A program made the position numbers and the translations under genes. Of a stretch of 64,000 nucleotides of DNA, positions 12,201 through 24,265 are shown piece by piece. A model generated the notes under the pieces. It was not told the origin of the DNA. It saw only the letters and a program-made list of their open reading frames with translations, and made no database searches. The stretch is from Sequoia sempervirens (lineage: Eukaryota > Streptophyta > Pinopsida > Cupressales > Cupressaceae), in the NCBI GenBank assembly GCA_007258455.2, contig VDFB02296798.1, positions 1-64,000 on the forward strand, read 5' to 3'. Each line of letters opens with the position of its first letter. The stretch's first letter is position 1.

Positions 12201-13640
12201 GCATATTAAGTTATTAATATTGATTTTACCTCACGATATCTCATCTACACTATCACTACTATAGGGTAATGCTATTTGTATTCTTATTTTCTTTGGGCAC
12301 TTTGATTCTCAGCACTAGATTTCCTTTATGAGCTTATAGTGCAAAGCTATTATCTGCCATACCTATCAGTATGATGTATGTAATGTCATATTTAGAGTTG
12401 ATGGTGCCATTAATGTTGTTCCAAGCATACATTGGAGAAAATATTGCAATGGGCTGGTTTGATTCTCATTGATTTTTTCTTCCTTTCCAATGAGTGAGAT
12501 TTATTGTGCAAGTGAAAGCTGGACAAAATTCTTTTGCTTACAGAGAAAATGATGGTGAGGCCCAAGCAAGTGGGTAGGTCTTCAAGATCATTAGAGAGGA
12601 GTGCTTTGATTTGTTCCTCTTTGAATTTTCCTAACATTTCAATGTGTTGACATCATCGTACAGTTGAAAGCTAGACAAAATACCATATCATAAAAAGAAA
12701 GTGATGTAGACAAGACCTGGTGTGCAGTGATAGGCAGCTAAGGTCTTGCAGCTCTACACATGGAAAACTTCATAACAGCAGCAAGGAATATTGAAATTTG
12801 AAACTCAGAAATTACAACTCAAATTTCAAATTACAGTTATTCTTAGGTATGCAGCCTAGTGACAGGACTTACGAAAATTGAGAAATTTCTTATGTTATTG
12901 CATGGATGGTCTTTGCAGATTTAGGTAAGAAATAGTCAGCTTACTGTCACTACTCCTCTTTTCCAGTTCTCGTCTGTTCTTCAGATACTTCTATCTGTTC
13001 TTCTTCATGTATGTTCTTGTTCTTTTATAGAAAAAATATTAGGAACCCAACAGAATGTAACTGCCATAAGCTGCCGCCCAGCAATTTGTAACTGCTCAAG
13101 CATTAACAGGCACAAGAATAAAGCACCTGACAAGAAGCACCGACCAGAGGAAACTGCCAGTCAGTTGATACTGAATACCCACAGCAACATGAAGAATAAG
13201 TGCTAAAAATTAGTAATTGCTGCCTGTGAGAAAGTGGCTTGAACAGTCAAAGGTAAATGTCACTCAGTAATTTGCCATGGCCTTATGAAAGAAAAGGTGT
13301 CAGTAAAAGGGAATTGCCGGTCATTTTGGCCTAGCAACAGTTTAGATTTGAACTCCTAGTATCAAGGTTAAAGCGCTTGCCAATAGTTGGAACCACCAGT
13401 CCAAAATAGCTACTATCCAAACATGTATCACTCAGCATCAAGGTGAATTCAGCATAAATTGCCCAGGAATAAATAAGACCATGTCCCAATTAGCAGATCC
13501 CTCACTTGACAGTTGAAATTGAAATAACAAAAAGACAAAAGAACCTGAAACACACATAACATTGGAACAAAAAACCCAAAATTTAATAGCAGGATTGCAA
13601 GTGATCTGATGCTCTTGCATTAGACATGCCAGGTAAGTGG
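9250..13640. other. 4.4 kb with no recognisable gene
   Basis: AT-rich sequence with only short random ORFs. A lysine- and alanine-rich scrap at 9520-9600 and ORFs near 10311 and 10929 have no family signature. One stretch at about 11567-11690 could be an exon (see the next entry). I see no LTR ends, terminal repeats or RNA genes here. It could be intron, intergenic DNA or very old repeats. Confidence 0.5.
11565..11690 (+). other. Possible isolated exon-like open stretch
   Basis: After a TCTCAG at 11559-11564 comes an open frame with KEAGNHEMEEEAGSYSQHD and VGFVLPPPYKGRPGKGC, followed by GTATGATGG, a usable splice donor. Composition is more protein-like than its surroundings. No family is recognised and it cannot be joined to other exons with confidence. 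It could be chance. Confidence 0.2.
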
Positions 13641-13879
13641 AATGTTTCATGAGTTTTGCAACTCATGAACATTTTAGGAAATCTAGAATTGAAGCTCTGT
13701 GCTTGGCTTGGATACATTCATCCAGGTTGCTTTATCTGCTGCCCAATTATTCCCTATACTCCTTCCCCCATGTTTTCTTGACTACTCAAGAATCTATTAT
13801 TGCTTCAACTTCATCTTGTTCCTTTTCAGGCAATGGCTGTACCCATTCTTTCTTTTAACAATCATGGTTTGCACCTTGG

Positions 13880-15000
13880 CCTTCACAAGTCCACCCTTCA
13901 TAATATCGGTACAAATCAGCAACATTGAAAATAGGTGAAATGACTACATCTTTAGGAAGCTCTATTTCATATGCATTGAATGCAAATTTGCTTAAGGTCT
14001 TACATGGTCCAATCTTATTCCATTATAGTTTATTGTAAGGCCCTTGGGGAAATCTTTCTTTTTGCAAATGAGCTAACACCATGTCTCAACTTGGAATTCT
14101 TGTTCTTTTCTCTTTAGATCTGCATGTTGCATGGTATTTGACTTTTTCTCCAAATAATTCTTATTTTCTTGGTGCAACTCAAGTATATAATTAGCACAAA
14201 TCTTTTGTTACAACACCTTTTCTACCCAAATCAGTAGTATTTCTCAAGTAATCCACTCCCCTTGGGCTATAACCATACATGATTTGGAAAGGGCTTTTGG
14301 CTCTACTTATATTCATTGAGTTCTTTTATGCAATTTTGCTTGTGCCAATGTCAAATCCCATCGAGTGGGATTCTTTCCAACCAAACACCTTAGCAAGTTA
14401 CTTACACTTCTGTTGACAACCTCCATTTTCCTATTAGTTTGTGGATGATAGGCTGAGTTGAAATTTAGTTTGATGCCTAATTTCTTCCAAAAAGTGTGCT
14501 AAAAGTAAACCACAAATTTAGTGTCTCTATTCGAGACTATACTTTTTGGTAGTCCATGGAGTCTAACCATCTCCTTAAAGAATAATGTGACAACATGTGT
14601 AGCATTACTTGACTTTTTACATAGAATAAATTGTTCCATTTTTGAAAATCTATCCTTTCATTACCTTTTTGTGTCCTTTGCAGCTCAAGAACAAAGTCTA
14701 TACTTACATACTTGCATGGCTTTTTTGGAATAGGTAAAGGCTAATATAATTTGGTACTTTGGCTTTTCCCTTTAGCATGATGACAAATTCTACAGTTTTG
14801 CACCATATTTTTCACTTCCCTACCCATCTTTGGCCAATAATAATTTTCACCCATCTGCACCAATGTTTTGTCCACTCCAAAGTGTTCAACTAGGCCTCCA
14901 TTGTGCATCTCTCTCGTTAGATTTTCCCTCATAGATCCTTGAGGTATACACAAACACTTTCCTTTGAGTAACAATCCTTCTTGAATGAAGTAATCTAACC
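13880..15000 (-). pseudogene. Integrase of chromovirus G3
   Basis: The zinc finger is clear at 14974-14741: CIPQGSMRENLTREMHNGG, HFGVDKTLVQMGENYYWPKM, then CRICHHAKGKSQ. The core follows near 14600-14400 ([28 protein letters not shown]). The second catalytic position reads N instead of D (S-N-R-D rather than S-D-R-D). A C-terminal part with KKDFPKGL, a DHVRP-like block and a degenerate LPKDVVISPIF-like region reaches about 13880. Multiple stops show it is dead. Confidence 0.85.
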
Positions 15001-15139
15001 ATGGTGTCTTGTTTCTATCTATTCAGCTCTTGCATGCAGCCTATGCCTACTTAAAATCTAAATCATTATCGTATAAATCCATAAAATCAAAACCAACAAC
15101 CTCTCCTCTCATTTCATTTAACAATAAACACCTTTTATT

Positions 15140-17560
15140 TAGTGCATCAACTACTTGGCTTGATCTACCACTTCTATGTTTCAAAACAATAAATAACTTC
15201 AAAGAAATTCAACCCATTTTGTTTGTCTTTGATTGAGCTCACCTTGGCTATTTATGTATTGCAATGCCTTATGATATGTGAATATGATGAATTCCTTTGG
15301 TTGCAAATAGTGTCTCCACTTCTTTAGTGCTTGTGCAATGGCATAAAATTCATTGTCATAGACAAATTATTTCTTTTTGGCCTCATTTAACTTTTGACTA
15401 AAGTAAGCAATGGGTTTACTTTTTGGCACAAAACTTCTCCAATCATTGTCCCCTTGCATCACAATCTACTTGAAACACTTTTGCAAAATCCACTAATGCT
15501 GAGATAGGTTGTTTCGTTACCTTCTCCTTTAAGAGTTCAAAACTCTTTTCTGCTGTTATTGTCCATTGAAATTCACTCCTAACATCTTTCATTGTCTCTA
15601 TAATAGGTTCACAAATGCTACAAAAAATCCATATAAACATTTTGGATAAGCTTGCTATGCCATACAAACTTCTCACCCAAAATGTACTCCTTGGAGGTGG
15701 CTACTCTATAATAGCTTTTACCTTCTTAGAATTTATCCTCAAATCCTTCTAGGAAATGACAAATCCCAAATACATTAGCTTGTTCTTCGTAAAAATGCAT
15801 TTCTTCAAATTGATCAACAACTTTTCTTCTTTCAATCTTTACAAAACTAACCTCAAGTGCTTCAAATGTTTCTCTTTAATTTTGTTGAAATTAAAATGTC
15901 TTTTAAATAAACAATCACCAAAAAAGGGCTTCAATAACTTGGTCACCAACATTCTGAAAGTGGTTGGTGCATTGGTCAATCCGAATGGCATAATTGACCA
16001 CTCATACAACTAATCCTTGGTCTTAAATGCGGTCCTTCATTCATCTACCTTTGAATTTGAATTTGATTATTCTCAATCATCAATTCAAATTTTACGAATT
16101 ATTTGGCTCCACTCAAACAATCCATCAAGTCTTCTATTTTGGGCAATGGAAATCAGTAGTTTATTGTTATCCTAAGGATGGCTTGTGAACCCATCCATAT
16201 GCGCCGTTTGTCGTCCTTCTTTGGTGGTACCATAGAAGCATAAATTCTCAAAAAATCGCAAAAATCCTGATTTTCTAAAAATCTTCAATTGAAACAATTT
16301 TTTTCCCAAAAAATCCCGATTTAATCAGCCATGATTTTCAATTATTTCAAGGGTTTAAATAACAAAAAAATTTCCCAACTAACCCATCGTGAAACTCTAA
16401 CCTTAATACGCAAAGTCAAGGAAAATTTACTTCAATAATAGTAGCTAAATTTGTGGCTCAAATAGTTGCTCTCTTCTTTTCTACTAGCAGATCTTTATTA
16501 TCTAATGGAAAAATATTTAACACCCCCTTTACTCTTTTACAAATCTGCTAAAATAATTGTCAATGTGAACATTTCAATATCATTTATGGTCTTTTGTGAT
16601 TTAAGATTTTGTTTCAAAAGCATCTTCTATTACTCTATCTTGAACTATTTGATTCAAAACCTATTAAGTTGAATTTTGCAATTGCTTCCTTTGTCATATA
16701 ATTTCCCTTTCACACTCTTCATATAGTTCTCTTTGACATTGTTCTAGAAATTGGAAGTACTATTAAATCACAAATATGAACCAGTTGATTCTCATTTTGT
16801 AATTTATGATGTATGCTCAACAAAAGAAAACTATCTTTTTAATGATTTTCTTGAGCCTAGGGATTTTGAAATCCTTGAGGCCAACTTGGATAGTAATGAG
16901 GTTGAACAACTTAGGAGAGGCTCTAAACCAAGAGCTTCATCATCAGGACCTGCAGCCCTCTAGCATAGCTCTATTTGTAGTAGCAAGAGTGATTGGCTAT
17001 GTTTGATTTTTTGGAACTTTGTACTTAGTTTATAGGTTGACTTTGTACAAACTATATTGTAATTGAAGTTTTATCAACTGTAATCATCTAGTTATTATTT
17101 ATGCACTATGAAGTACGTTTTATGCAATACAATGCAATCAGCGATATTACTATAAACAACAAAATCCTATTTTCAACAATTCATGGGTTAAACTCTCTAT
17201 TTTATTTGCTCTCTATATCTCTATTTTATGGAAATGCCCTTAAATTTTTTTAAAAAGTAGTTTTTGTCTCTTTTCTACAATTTTTAACAAATTTTTTAAA
17301 TCCGATTTTTTCAAAAAATCTTATACTTTTGGTTTGCCGATTTTTTCCCCAACCGATTTTTGCTGCTATGGGTGGTACCACTGCCAGTGCTACACATGGT
17401 CCCAAACTTTCCCTTATCAAAACTTTATCTAACAGCTCTTGCACTTTTTTCTTCATCTCCTCATTTTCTATTAGAGTCATCCTATCTGCTGCCTTGTCTA
17501 GTAAACTTGTTTTGGGAATTAGATCTGTGTGAGGATTGATACTTTTTATGGATGGTAACC
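15140..17560 (-). pseudogene. RT and RNase H of chromovirus G3, split by a hAT element
   Basis: The RT N-terminus lies at 17560-17380 (IENEEMKKKVQELLDKVLI, GPCVALAVVPP) and resumes at 16222 with KKDDKRRIWMGSQAIL. Then follow EWSIMPFGLTNAPTTF (about 15990), LINLKKCIFTKNKLMYLGFV, RSEFQWTITAEKSFELLKEK and DFAKVFQVDCDARGQ, the last opening RNase H. The YxDD motif is not recognisable. The 1140-base interruption is a separate mobile element. Many stops. Confidence 0.83.
16231..17370. mobile_element. hAT-like DNA transposon (1140 bp) inside G3 RT
   Basis: Both flanks carry the 8-bp duplication GGTGGTAC (16223-16230 and 17371-17378). The ends are imperfect inverted repeats: left CATAGAAGCATAAATT, right (reverse complement) CATAGCAGCAAAAATC. 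An 8-bp target duplication with CA-starting ends points to the hAT superfamily. Excising it restores continuity of the RT reading (AVVPP before, KKDD after). An internal plus-strand ORF at 16751-16963 could be a transposase scrap, but I cannot prove it. Confidence 0.75.
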
Positions 17561-18010
17561 GATTCAACAATTCCTGTGAAAGAATTTCAGCATATTCTTC
17601 CAATAACTTCTGCACTTTTAGTCGAACTTCATCTTCTTCGCTTTTTGTCCTAACTTTTGCAAGCTTAGGAATAAAGGCATAACACAATTTTTGCCCCTTT
17701 ACATTTATTAAAAATTGTTTTCTTGAAACCAAATATACCTTTGGACTTTTTTTCACTTTTCCTCAATCCTTTGATGGAATCAATGTAAATTCCTATGCAT
17801 CTTTCACAATGGCATAGGTGTTCATCTTGCCATCATGTACAACCCTCTTGTCATATTGCCATGGTTTTCCTAGCTAGACGTGCCAAGAATCCATGACCAT
17901 AATATTACACAATACTTCATCCGTATATGCACAACTTTGAAAATATGTTAAAACATTGTTCATTACCATGATGCTCATTTTGCAACCATGAGACCTTGTA
18001 TGGCCTAGGG
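17560..18010 (-). pseudogene. Protease-RT linker of G3
   Basis: Minus-strand reading gives NVLTYFQSCAYTDEVLCNIM, MDSWHV, GKPWQYDKRVVHDGKMNTYA, KSPKVYLVSRKQFLINVKGQ and then the pre-RT segment (LLEEYAEILSQELLNRLPSI). The LGRPWQYDR-type block is a hallmark of chromovirus pol between protease and RT. The DSGA protease active site was not found, so the protease is partly lost. Confidence 0.7.
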
Positions 18011-18244
18011 TGTTTGATCTTCCTTAGCTTGAGCTTCCTCACCATTACTTTGGACATCAAGTTGTTGGTCCTTTTGCCCTCAACTTTGTAACACTTGTTT
18101 TTGGACTTGCATATGTTTTTCTAAATAGATTTTCCTTTGTGTGGGCTTATCCTCTTCCATTGATTTTAATAACATTTTCTTTATCATGAGAACTCTCCTA
18201 GCTTTGATTCTTTTGTATATTGGGGTGATGCTACGCTCTCTTAA

Positions 18245-18520
18245 TTAGCTCAGGCAATGTGGTTTCTTACCTTGTTCATCCATGGTCCTACTGTGATTGT
18301 AGACACTTGAAAGCTTTGTGACTAGCCTCCCCACATCGATAGTAGGTGCTTTTCTCCTTCCTCTTCTATCTTGATTAATATTCTCATTTGGGGAGATGTG
18401 GGCCTCCCTCGTATTAGTTAATTGAAATATCCCCCTTATAATTTTTACCAATTTTTCACAAATAGTTTCACTCGTTAACGTTAGATAACCAAAATAATCC
18501 AGCTGAAAGTGACCCTTCAC
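18245..18520 (-). pseudogene. gag start of chromovirus G3
   Basis: A 91-codon ORF (HFQLDYFGYLTLTSETICEK, then KIIRGIFQLTNTR) aligns with the gag start at 53765-54133 (HADLHLELTLISDWLLICVL, KIKGNISILDAIG). The leader motif CCCACACTGGGATCT precedes both. A stop ends the ORF. The rest of gag up to the pol linker is missing or unrecognisable. Confidence 0.6.
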
Positions 18521-19399
18521 TTTCTGATGACCTAGATCCCAGTGTGGGCAAGGTGAGAGCGTACGGTAAAAAGGGGATCGTTAGCTTGTAAAACTTAACT
18601 GTTGGAAATTACAATGGATGGCTCAGCCGATTAGAATATGATGCAAATGCAACTCGACCACTTATTCAGGGGGAGTGTATTACAAAGTAATGACATGAAA
18701 GACGACTCAGCTGATCAGCAATACGTGAAATGCAACTTGACCATTTATTCAGCGTGAGTGTAATATAAAGTACTGAAAAGTAAATGTCTGGGCGACTAGC
18801 CGACTACTTCCACTTTTTAGTGGGCAGTACAAGAAAGTAAATACTGAAAAGTAATGAACGGCGAAGCCTGTCCCGTTCACTAAAAGTGGGAATTACAAAA
18901 AGTAAATTGCAGAAAGTAGAAGAGTTGATCAGTACTACTGATTTGGCGTTACAATATGATGAACAATCTGCAAATGCAATGAGATATAGATATCCTATGA
19001 TCACCAAAATGTTAGAGCATAATCTCTTAACAAGTACTTGATATCCAACATATGAAATATGGCCAAAACGACTGAAATAACAGGTCTGATATAAAATTGC
19101 AGCAAATTGAAAACTCAAACCAGCAAGTACAAATTTCACCTTTATGCTTGTAACTTCGCCAATACTTCTCCGAATGATGTGAAACCAAGTGCAAATGAAG
19201 TTGAGAAGGGCGACCAAGTACAAACCAAGAAATAGCACCAAATAGTCCCGAATTATTTTGCACGCTTCTCGAGGCAAATCTGGAAATGGAACAACCTCCA
19301 AGGCTAGGGCGACCAGCTCTAGAAAAATCAATTCTCAACAATAAAATCTGTAACTTGGAGAAAAGGGGTGCCCAAGGTAGGAGTAAACATGGGTGCAAT

Positions 19400-21498
19400 T
19401 GAAGAGCACAAAGATATACTGAGGGCGGTGGGCAAGGGGGGAGGAGGGGCGGTGAATCAGTATATCAACTAACTTTTTCCCTCTCAACTCTTATCAACTT
19501 CAAACTCTAATACAAATCAACTATACAAGAATATTTCAATATGAACAAGTTGACACCAAGATTTTACGTGGAAACCCTTACGGGAAAAAAATCCACAGTA
19601 CAAATAATGTACTTTATGAATTATATAAACTTTTACAATGAATGTAGGCACCAACCTACTTGAATCACCAAATATGCAGTTTAGCAGGCACCAACCTACA
19701 AAGAGCACCAGCCCTTAATCTTGATTTAGTAGGCACCAACCTACAAGGAGTTTCAACCCCTAATGCTGATTTAGTAGGCACCAACCTACAAGGTGCACCA
19801 ACCCCTACTTGCCAAGCACCTACTTAGCAAACATTATAATTTGAATGAATAGTGTGCCACCTTTAATGTTGCTTCCTCAACCGATGATGGACAATTTTGC
19901 TCAAACACTCTTCCTCTTGAATCCCACTCTTATACTTCTTGAAAGATATTCACACAGATCAGCATATGATGAATTTACCTTTCTTCCACATACAAATCTG
20001 TCTCTTAAATTTTCTTGATACAAAATCTGCTCAACAGGTACAATTTATCTTCTTGTCTTACCTTTGCAATAGATGATGACATTAATGATTTACTTTATGA
20101 TAAAATCATCTACTTTACCAAATCTGCATTATACTCTCTTCCCAAATCTTTACTTATTCTTGTTCACCAGTCTGTTTTTAAATGATGCACCATGTATCTT
20201 CTATTTCACAAATCAGTTTGTAGCATTACACTGATATCTGCCTTCAATTCTACTTTAATTCTGTCTCAAGTCTGCTTGTATTTGATGATATAATCTTTTA
20301 TACTCACACACACACAACTCATATGCCTTGTATATCTGTTTGTTTTCAAATGTCTACTGCAGTGTATTTATATATACTTATTTGTTTTTACTTCACACAC
20401 AACAACTTTTATATCTTCAGATTATATATACATCTTCACACACAACTCACTACAGATCGATTTTTCTCTCTTTCTTTATTACGTATGATATTCAATAAAA
20501 TCCACACCCACACTTAATTGTGTTCTAACGATGTAACATTTATCCACACAGCACACTCTTCAACCTCTCTATATTCTGAAAATCTTCATTCACACACAGC
20601 TATACTCACTACATCCTTCAAACGATGTTCATTGTTTTCCACGCATAGCACAAAAATCGTGTTTTTATGATATAACTTTATTTTCTCACTTCCTCATACG
20701 TATCTTCCTTTTCACCCACGTCCACACTACTTTCTAACTTCTATTTGTATCTTCAAAATCATATCCTTTCCCAAGAGACATATATCTGTTCATAATACCA
20801 ATCGTGTCTCTTATTCAAGACACTCCGTCGCATCTCTTCATGGAGCCATTAAATATTAATAATTACTAACCACACTTTAGTAACCGTTGCATTCTTAATA
20901 CATTCGTTGCTTTTTATTTTGTCTTAAATGACTTTTGTCTTATTCCCATGTGCTTTTTTTAATATATTAATATTCTTTTGCCATCGTTGCTTTTTGGATA
21001 GTTGCTAAAAGCTGAGAATTATTTAGCTAGCCTCCAAATTAGTGCCACGTCACCTCTAATTTGTCTTTTTGTGACTTTCATTCAGCTAGCCTCCAAACTA
21101 GTGCCAAGTCACCCTAATTTGTCTTTTTTTTGTGACTTTGTGTTTTTCTGATTTGTCTTGTTCTGTTTGCTTTTTACTTTTGTCTTATTCTATTTTTATT
21201 TTATTTATTTCTTTTTTTTGTCTTATACAGCTGCAGTTACACTTATAATTGCTGCTCATGGTCATGCTGTTTACATACTTTCAAAAATGTTACTTCAGTC
21301 ATGCTGTTCATGATTCTTTGTTCAACCTGCTCTTTGCCTATCATCATGACATTCATTTGATTTTTCTCTAGACTTGTATATCTGATCATTCTCTTCATAG
21401 AGTTTGCTTCACACAAACAGATATTCTTTCCTCTCAAATATGTTATCTTCAGTCATGCTATTCATGATTACTTGACATCAATGACAATATTTCCAACA
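19400..21498 (-). mobile_element. Solo LTR, family S (2099 bp), copy 1
   Basis: Plus-strand ends are TGAAGAGCACAAAG...ATTTCCAACA. On the minus strand this is a TG...CA LTR starting TGTTGGAAATATTGTCATTG. Perfect 5-bp target duplications GCAAT flank it (19395-19399, 21499-21503). A second copy with the same ends and its own duplication lies at 28314-34550. There is no internal retroelement sequence, hence a solo LTR. Plus-strand TTATATAAAC near 19621 also lies inside it. Confidence 0.92.
19644..19825. repeat. 45-bp tandem repeat inside family-S LTR
   Basis: The block GTAGGCACCAACCTAC, itself a short GTAGG/CCTAC inverted repeat, recurs about four times. Spacers read AAGGAG-TTTCAACCCC-type. The second LTR copy has the same array with a different number and quality of units. 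Confidence 0.85.
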
Positions 21499-22688
21499 GC
21501 AATATCCTGAACCAAACAAAATTCGACCAAAGAGCAACAAATGAAAGAGTGCTTCAGACAAGCACCAAACTAACAACTTCAAAACTGAAATAAACTCACA
21601 AAAATCAGAAAACATCAAATGACTTCATCTTCATTATGCTCAATCTGCTCTTCAGTGTAAAGAACAATCTCAATATCAACTAGGTACTATCTTGCAAGTA
21701 CAAAACTGAGAAGAGGCTAGGAGGTATGCATTCCTTGAAGCAAGGGTTCTGAAATAATTTCAGCAGTACTTCGTTATATTAGCAAATGGATACCAAGAAT
21801 GAAGACCAACACTCTTATTTATAATTTACTCTTCAAGTTCAAATCCATTTCCCTCCAATTAGGGCGCCCAAGCTGAGATTGACATTCACTTTTCAATCTT
21901 TCATTTGCATTTCATTTGCCTCCTTCACCAAGTCGTCCAATTTTCAAGTGAGAGATATTACTTTATAAAAATGCAAAATACAACTTAAAGTGGGCGTCCA
22001 AATACTTAAGTGAAATAACATTATAACTTGCAAATATTTCAATATTGGGCGTCCACTTTGCCTTAGCACATATTTCACTTAAAACAACATTATAATCTCC
22101 AAATAGGGCATCCAAATATGAAAATCACTTAAGTCATAACTTGCCAAAATGGGCTCAAAGAATGATGGAGACCAAACTGAATATATTGCCTTGCCAGATA
22201 TACCCATTGAACTGGATTGCTAAAACTCTGCTAAAAATAGCACTACTAAAAATAGTACTTACTATAAATAGTGTATTGCTAAAAATAGTAAGTGTCTCCA
22301 AAAGCATTTTAACCACATTCTGAGTAGTCGTCGCAACTTACTAAAAATAGCAAGTCCGGAAAAGTTTGTCAGATGCAGATGCATGACATACCATTGTGAA
22401 GCTCTTTGAAATCCCAGAAAGAATCCAAAAACCAATCTTGCATGCAAACCCCTGATTGAAATGCATGCCACTTTCATTAAATGCATGACACATCTCTCCA
22501 AAGCTTTCTGAAAACCTAGAAAGAAACCAACAACCAATCTGCAAAACTCCAACATGCAAACCCCTGAATCCTCAAAAGAAAGCTCCAAACAACTAAAAAC
22601 CCTAATTTTGCATCTGACTAGCCTTCAGGCATCCGGGGATAGGCTAACAGTCATTGGAAGGCGTAGTGGTAAAAATGGGGACATTACA

Positions 22689-23345
22689 TATATTGTCCTT
22701 TTCCTTTTGAGGATCTCCCTCTTCCTCTTGAGTTGCTCTATTGTTTTCTACCTAACTTTTTTTTTTCCCTTAAGGCATATTGATCAGCCTCCTTCACGAA
22801 CCTTATTTAGATCATGCTAAACTCATCTTGGATTGACATTTGGAGTCCATTGATGTATTTTGCAATCTTTTCCTTTTCATCTTCTACATGACAGTGACTA
22901 GCACGAATATTGAGCATGTAGAACTCCTTTGTGTAGGCCTTGACATTGATCAGTCTTTGCTTCAAATTTGGTAATTGCCTTAAAAAATTCAATTGATAGT
23001 TGTTGGTAAGAATTTTTTTCCTGAAATTTGTGACCATTTGATCCCATGATCGGATCTTCTCCTCTCCTTTTCTTTGTCTATCAACTTGCACATGATCCCA
23101 CCATAGGGATGCATGACTCTTTAACTTAGTGCTGGAAAATTTTACTCCACTTTGGGTCATCTATTGAGTCAAAATCAAAATACTTTTCCATTTTTGAGAT
23201 ACACTCTATGAGCTCCTTAGGATTCAAGCTCCCATTATAACATGACGTGTCCATCCATGGTCTCTTTCCTGTGTGTGACATAGCTTTCAATAATGGTTCA
23301 CTTCCTTCTTATTCTACTACTTCATCTTCACTCACATCTTCAATA
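22689..23345 (-). pseudogene. Chromovirus-like gag fragment between two LTRs
   Basis: The minus-strand reading contains KMEKYFDFDSIDDPKW (about 23210-23160), then HASLWWDHVQVDRQRKGEEK, IRSWDQMVTNFRKKIL and YTKEFYMLNIRASHCHVEDE, the W-W and tail pattern of the retrotransposon gag domain. Just before the adjoining LTR is a basic SRGRGRSSKGKGQ tail. It is cut on both sides by LTRs in opposite orientation (22688 and about 23425). Stops are present. Confidence 0.75.
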
Positions 23346-23424
23346 GGCAAACCACTTCTCTGTGTTGTTTGTACTTTTTAATCTAACCACCATTATTTTT
23401 ACATGTTTGTTATTGCAACATTTC

Positions 23425-24265
23425 TCTAATGTCCCCTTCCTTGTGATCACTTGGGAAGCTAGTTTAGCCTTTATTTTTCCCGGAGGCTAAAGGTGAATTA
23501 AGGGAATTCATTTATTTCATTATTTAGTATTACTTGATGGAAAAGTGAAAGTTAAAAACGCAATATTAAGTGATTAATTAAATATTTCATAAAGTGACTT
23601 TAAGTGAAATATTAAAAGAAGACTTTATAAAGTCACTTTATATTAATTGAGTGGGAAATTAAAGTGGAAATTATAAAAGGGTGTTTGGAGGCTCATTTTG
23701 GTTTCATGCTTGGATTATTTTCTCACTTTTCATTTGTAGAGCTTTTGAAACTTCTTGGTCTTGGGGACAAGGAAACCCTAGCACACTAGTTTCGGTAGTG
23801 AAACTAATCTACCCTAGTTGGATTGTTGAGGAAGTCACATTCAAATCTTCTACTGGAGTGTTATTGCAATTTTGTGAGTCTCTTTCAGAGACAAAATTGA
23901 AGAGAATCGATTATATTCAGGATTGGTGCATTGAAGGGTTTTGGAATTGGAGTTAATATTGAGCTTTTGGTTTTCTTGGTGATATTATTTACTAAGTCTT
24001 TGTGCTTGTTATCCTCAAATTCAGTTTCGTAGCCCATGTACTCTAAGCACGTACTCTAAGTCTTTGTGCTTGGTGATATTATTTACTAAGTCAGTTTCGT
24101 AGCCCACGTACTCCAAGCACGCAAAACGAGGTGAATCCCAATTTGCCCTCGTGCGTGGTCCTTAGCCTCAGAATGTCTTTCCGAGTGCTAACCTCCGTCA
24201 GTTTATCGAAATTCGTCTTTTTGACGAAATTGTGAAATTTAGTTTGCAAGAGTTAGAAACTTTTT
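23425..24265 (+). mobile_element. LTR-like region related to the TGTAATGTCCCC family
   Basis: It starts TCTAATGTCCCC, one or two bases off the TGTAATGTCCCC LTR start seen at 22688, 52118 and 61252. It carries the same hairpin, TTTAGCCT (23463-23470) pairing with AGGCTAAA (23484-23491), and a TATAAAAG box at 23672-23679. At 23995-24120 a segment with TTCGTAGCCCA and ACTCYAAGCACG is duplicated in tandem. The 3' end is not certain. Confidence 0.55.
23672..23679 (+). promoter_or_regulatory. Putative LTR TATA box
   Basis: TATAAAAG, followed by GGTGTTTGGAGG, about 250 bases after the LTR start at 23425. A suitable core promoter for the retroelement transcript. Confidence 0.45.

Larger units (their letters stand above)
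13880..22688 (-). mobile_element. Chromovirus-type Ty3/gypsy element G3 (5' LTR to integrase), with two nested insertions
   Basis: Minus-strand order is LTR start at 22688, leader with CCTTGCCCACACTGGGATCT (18533-18552), gag start (18520-18245), protease/linker (about 18010-17560), RT (17560-15680, split by a hAT element), RNase H, integrase (15000-13880). The 5' LTR is split by a solo LTR at 19400-21498. The leader and gag start match a second plus-strand copy at 53736-54133, which supports the boundaries. No 3' LTR is found, so the 3' side is truncated or decayed. Confidence 0.75.
18540..22688 (-). mobile_element. 5' LTR of G3, interrupted by a solo LTR
   Basis: The outer end is TGTAATGTCCCCATTTTT (reverse complement of 22671-22688), identical in start to LTRs at 52118 and 61252. 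Near the start is a TTAGCCT...AGGCTAG hairpin. Then, at 22190-22350, come several TTRCTA-AAAAA-TAGYAA-type palindromes. Toward the leader end, at 18640-18900, are palindromes of the CCACT...AGTGG type. Without the 2.1-kb insertion the LTR is roughly 2 kb. The inner end is uncertain. Confidence 0.65.

Noticed and set aside
19027..19398. 123-codon minus-strand ORF and overlapping 175-codon ORF
   Set aside because: Hydrophobic-looking ORFs within LTR sequence of G3. No domain, and two frames are open over the same stretch by chance.
22262..22588. Two overlapping minus-strand ORFs with similar repeated phrases
   Set aside because: They translate an internal imperfect duplication in the LTR (AATCCCAGAAAG/AACCTAGAAAG). 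No independent evidence of coding.
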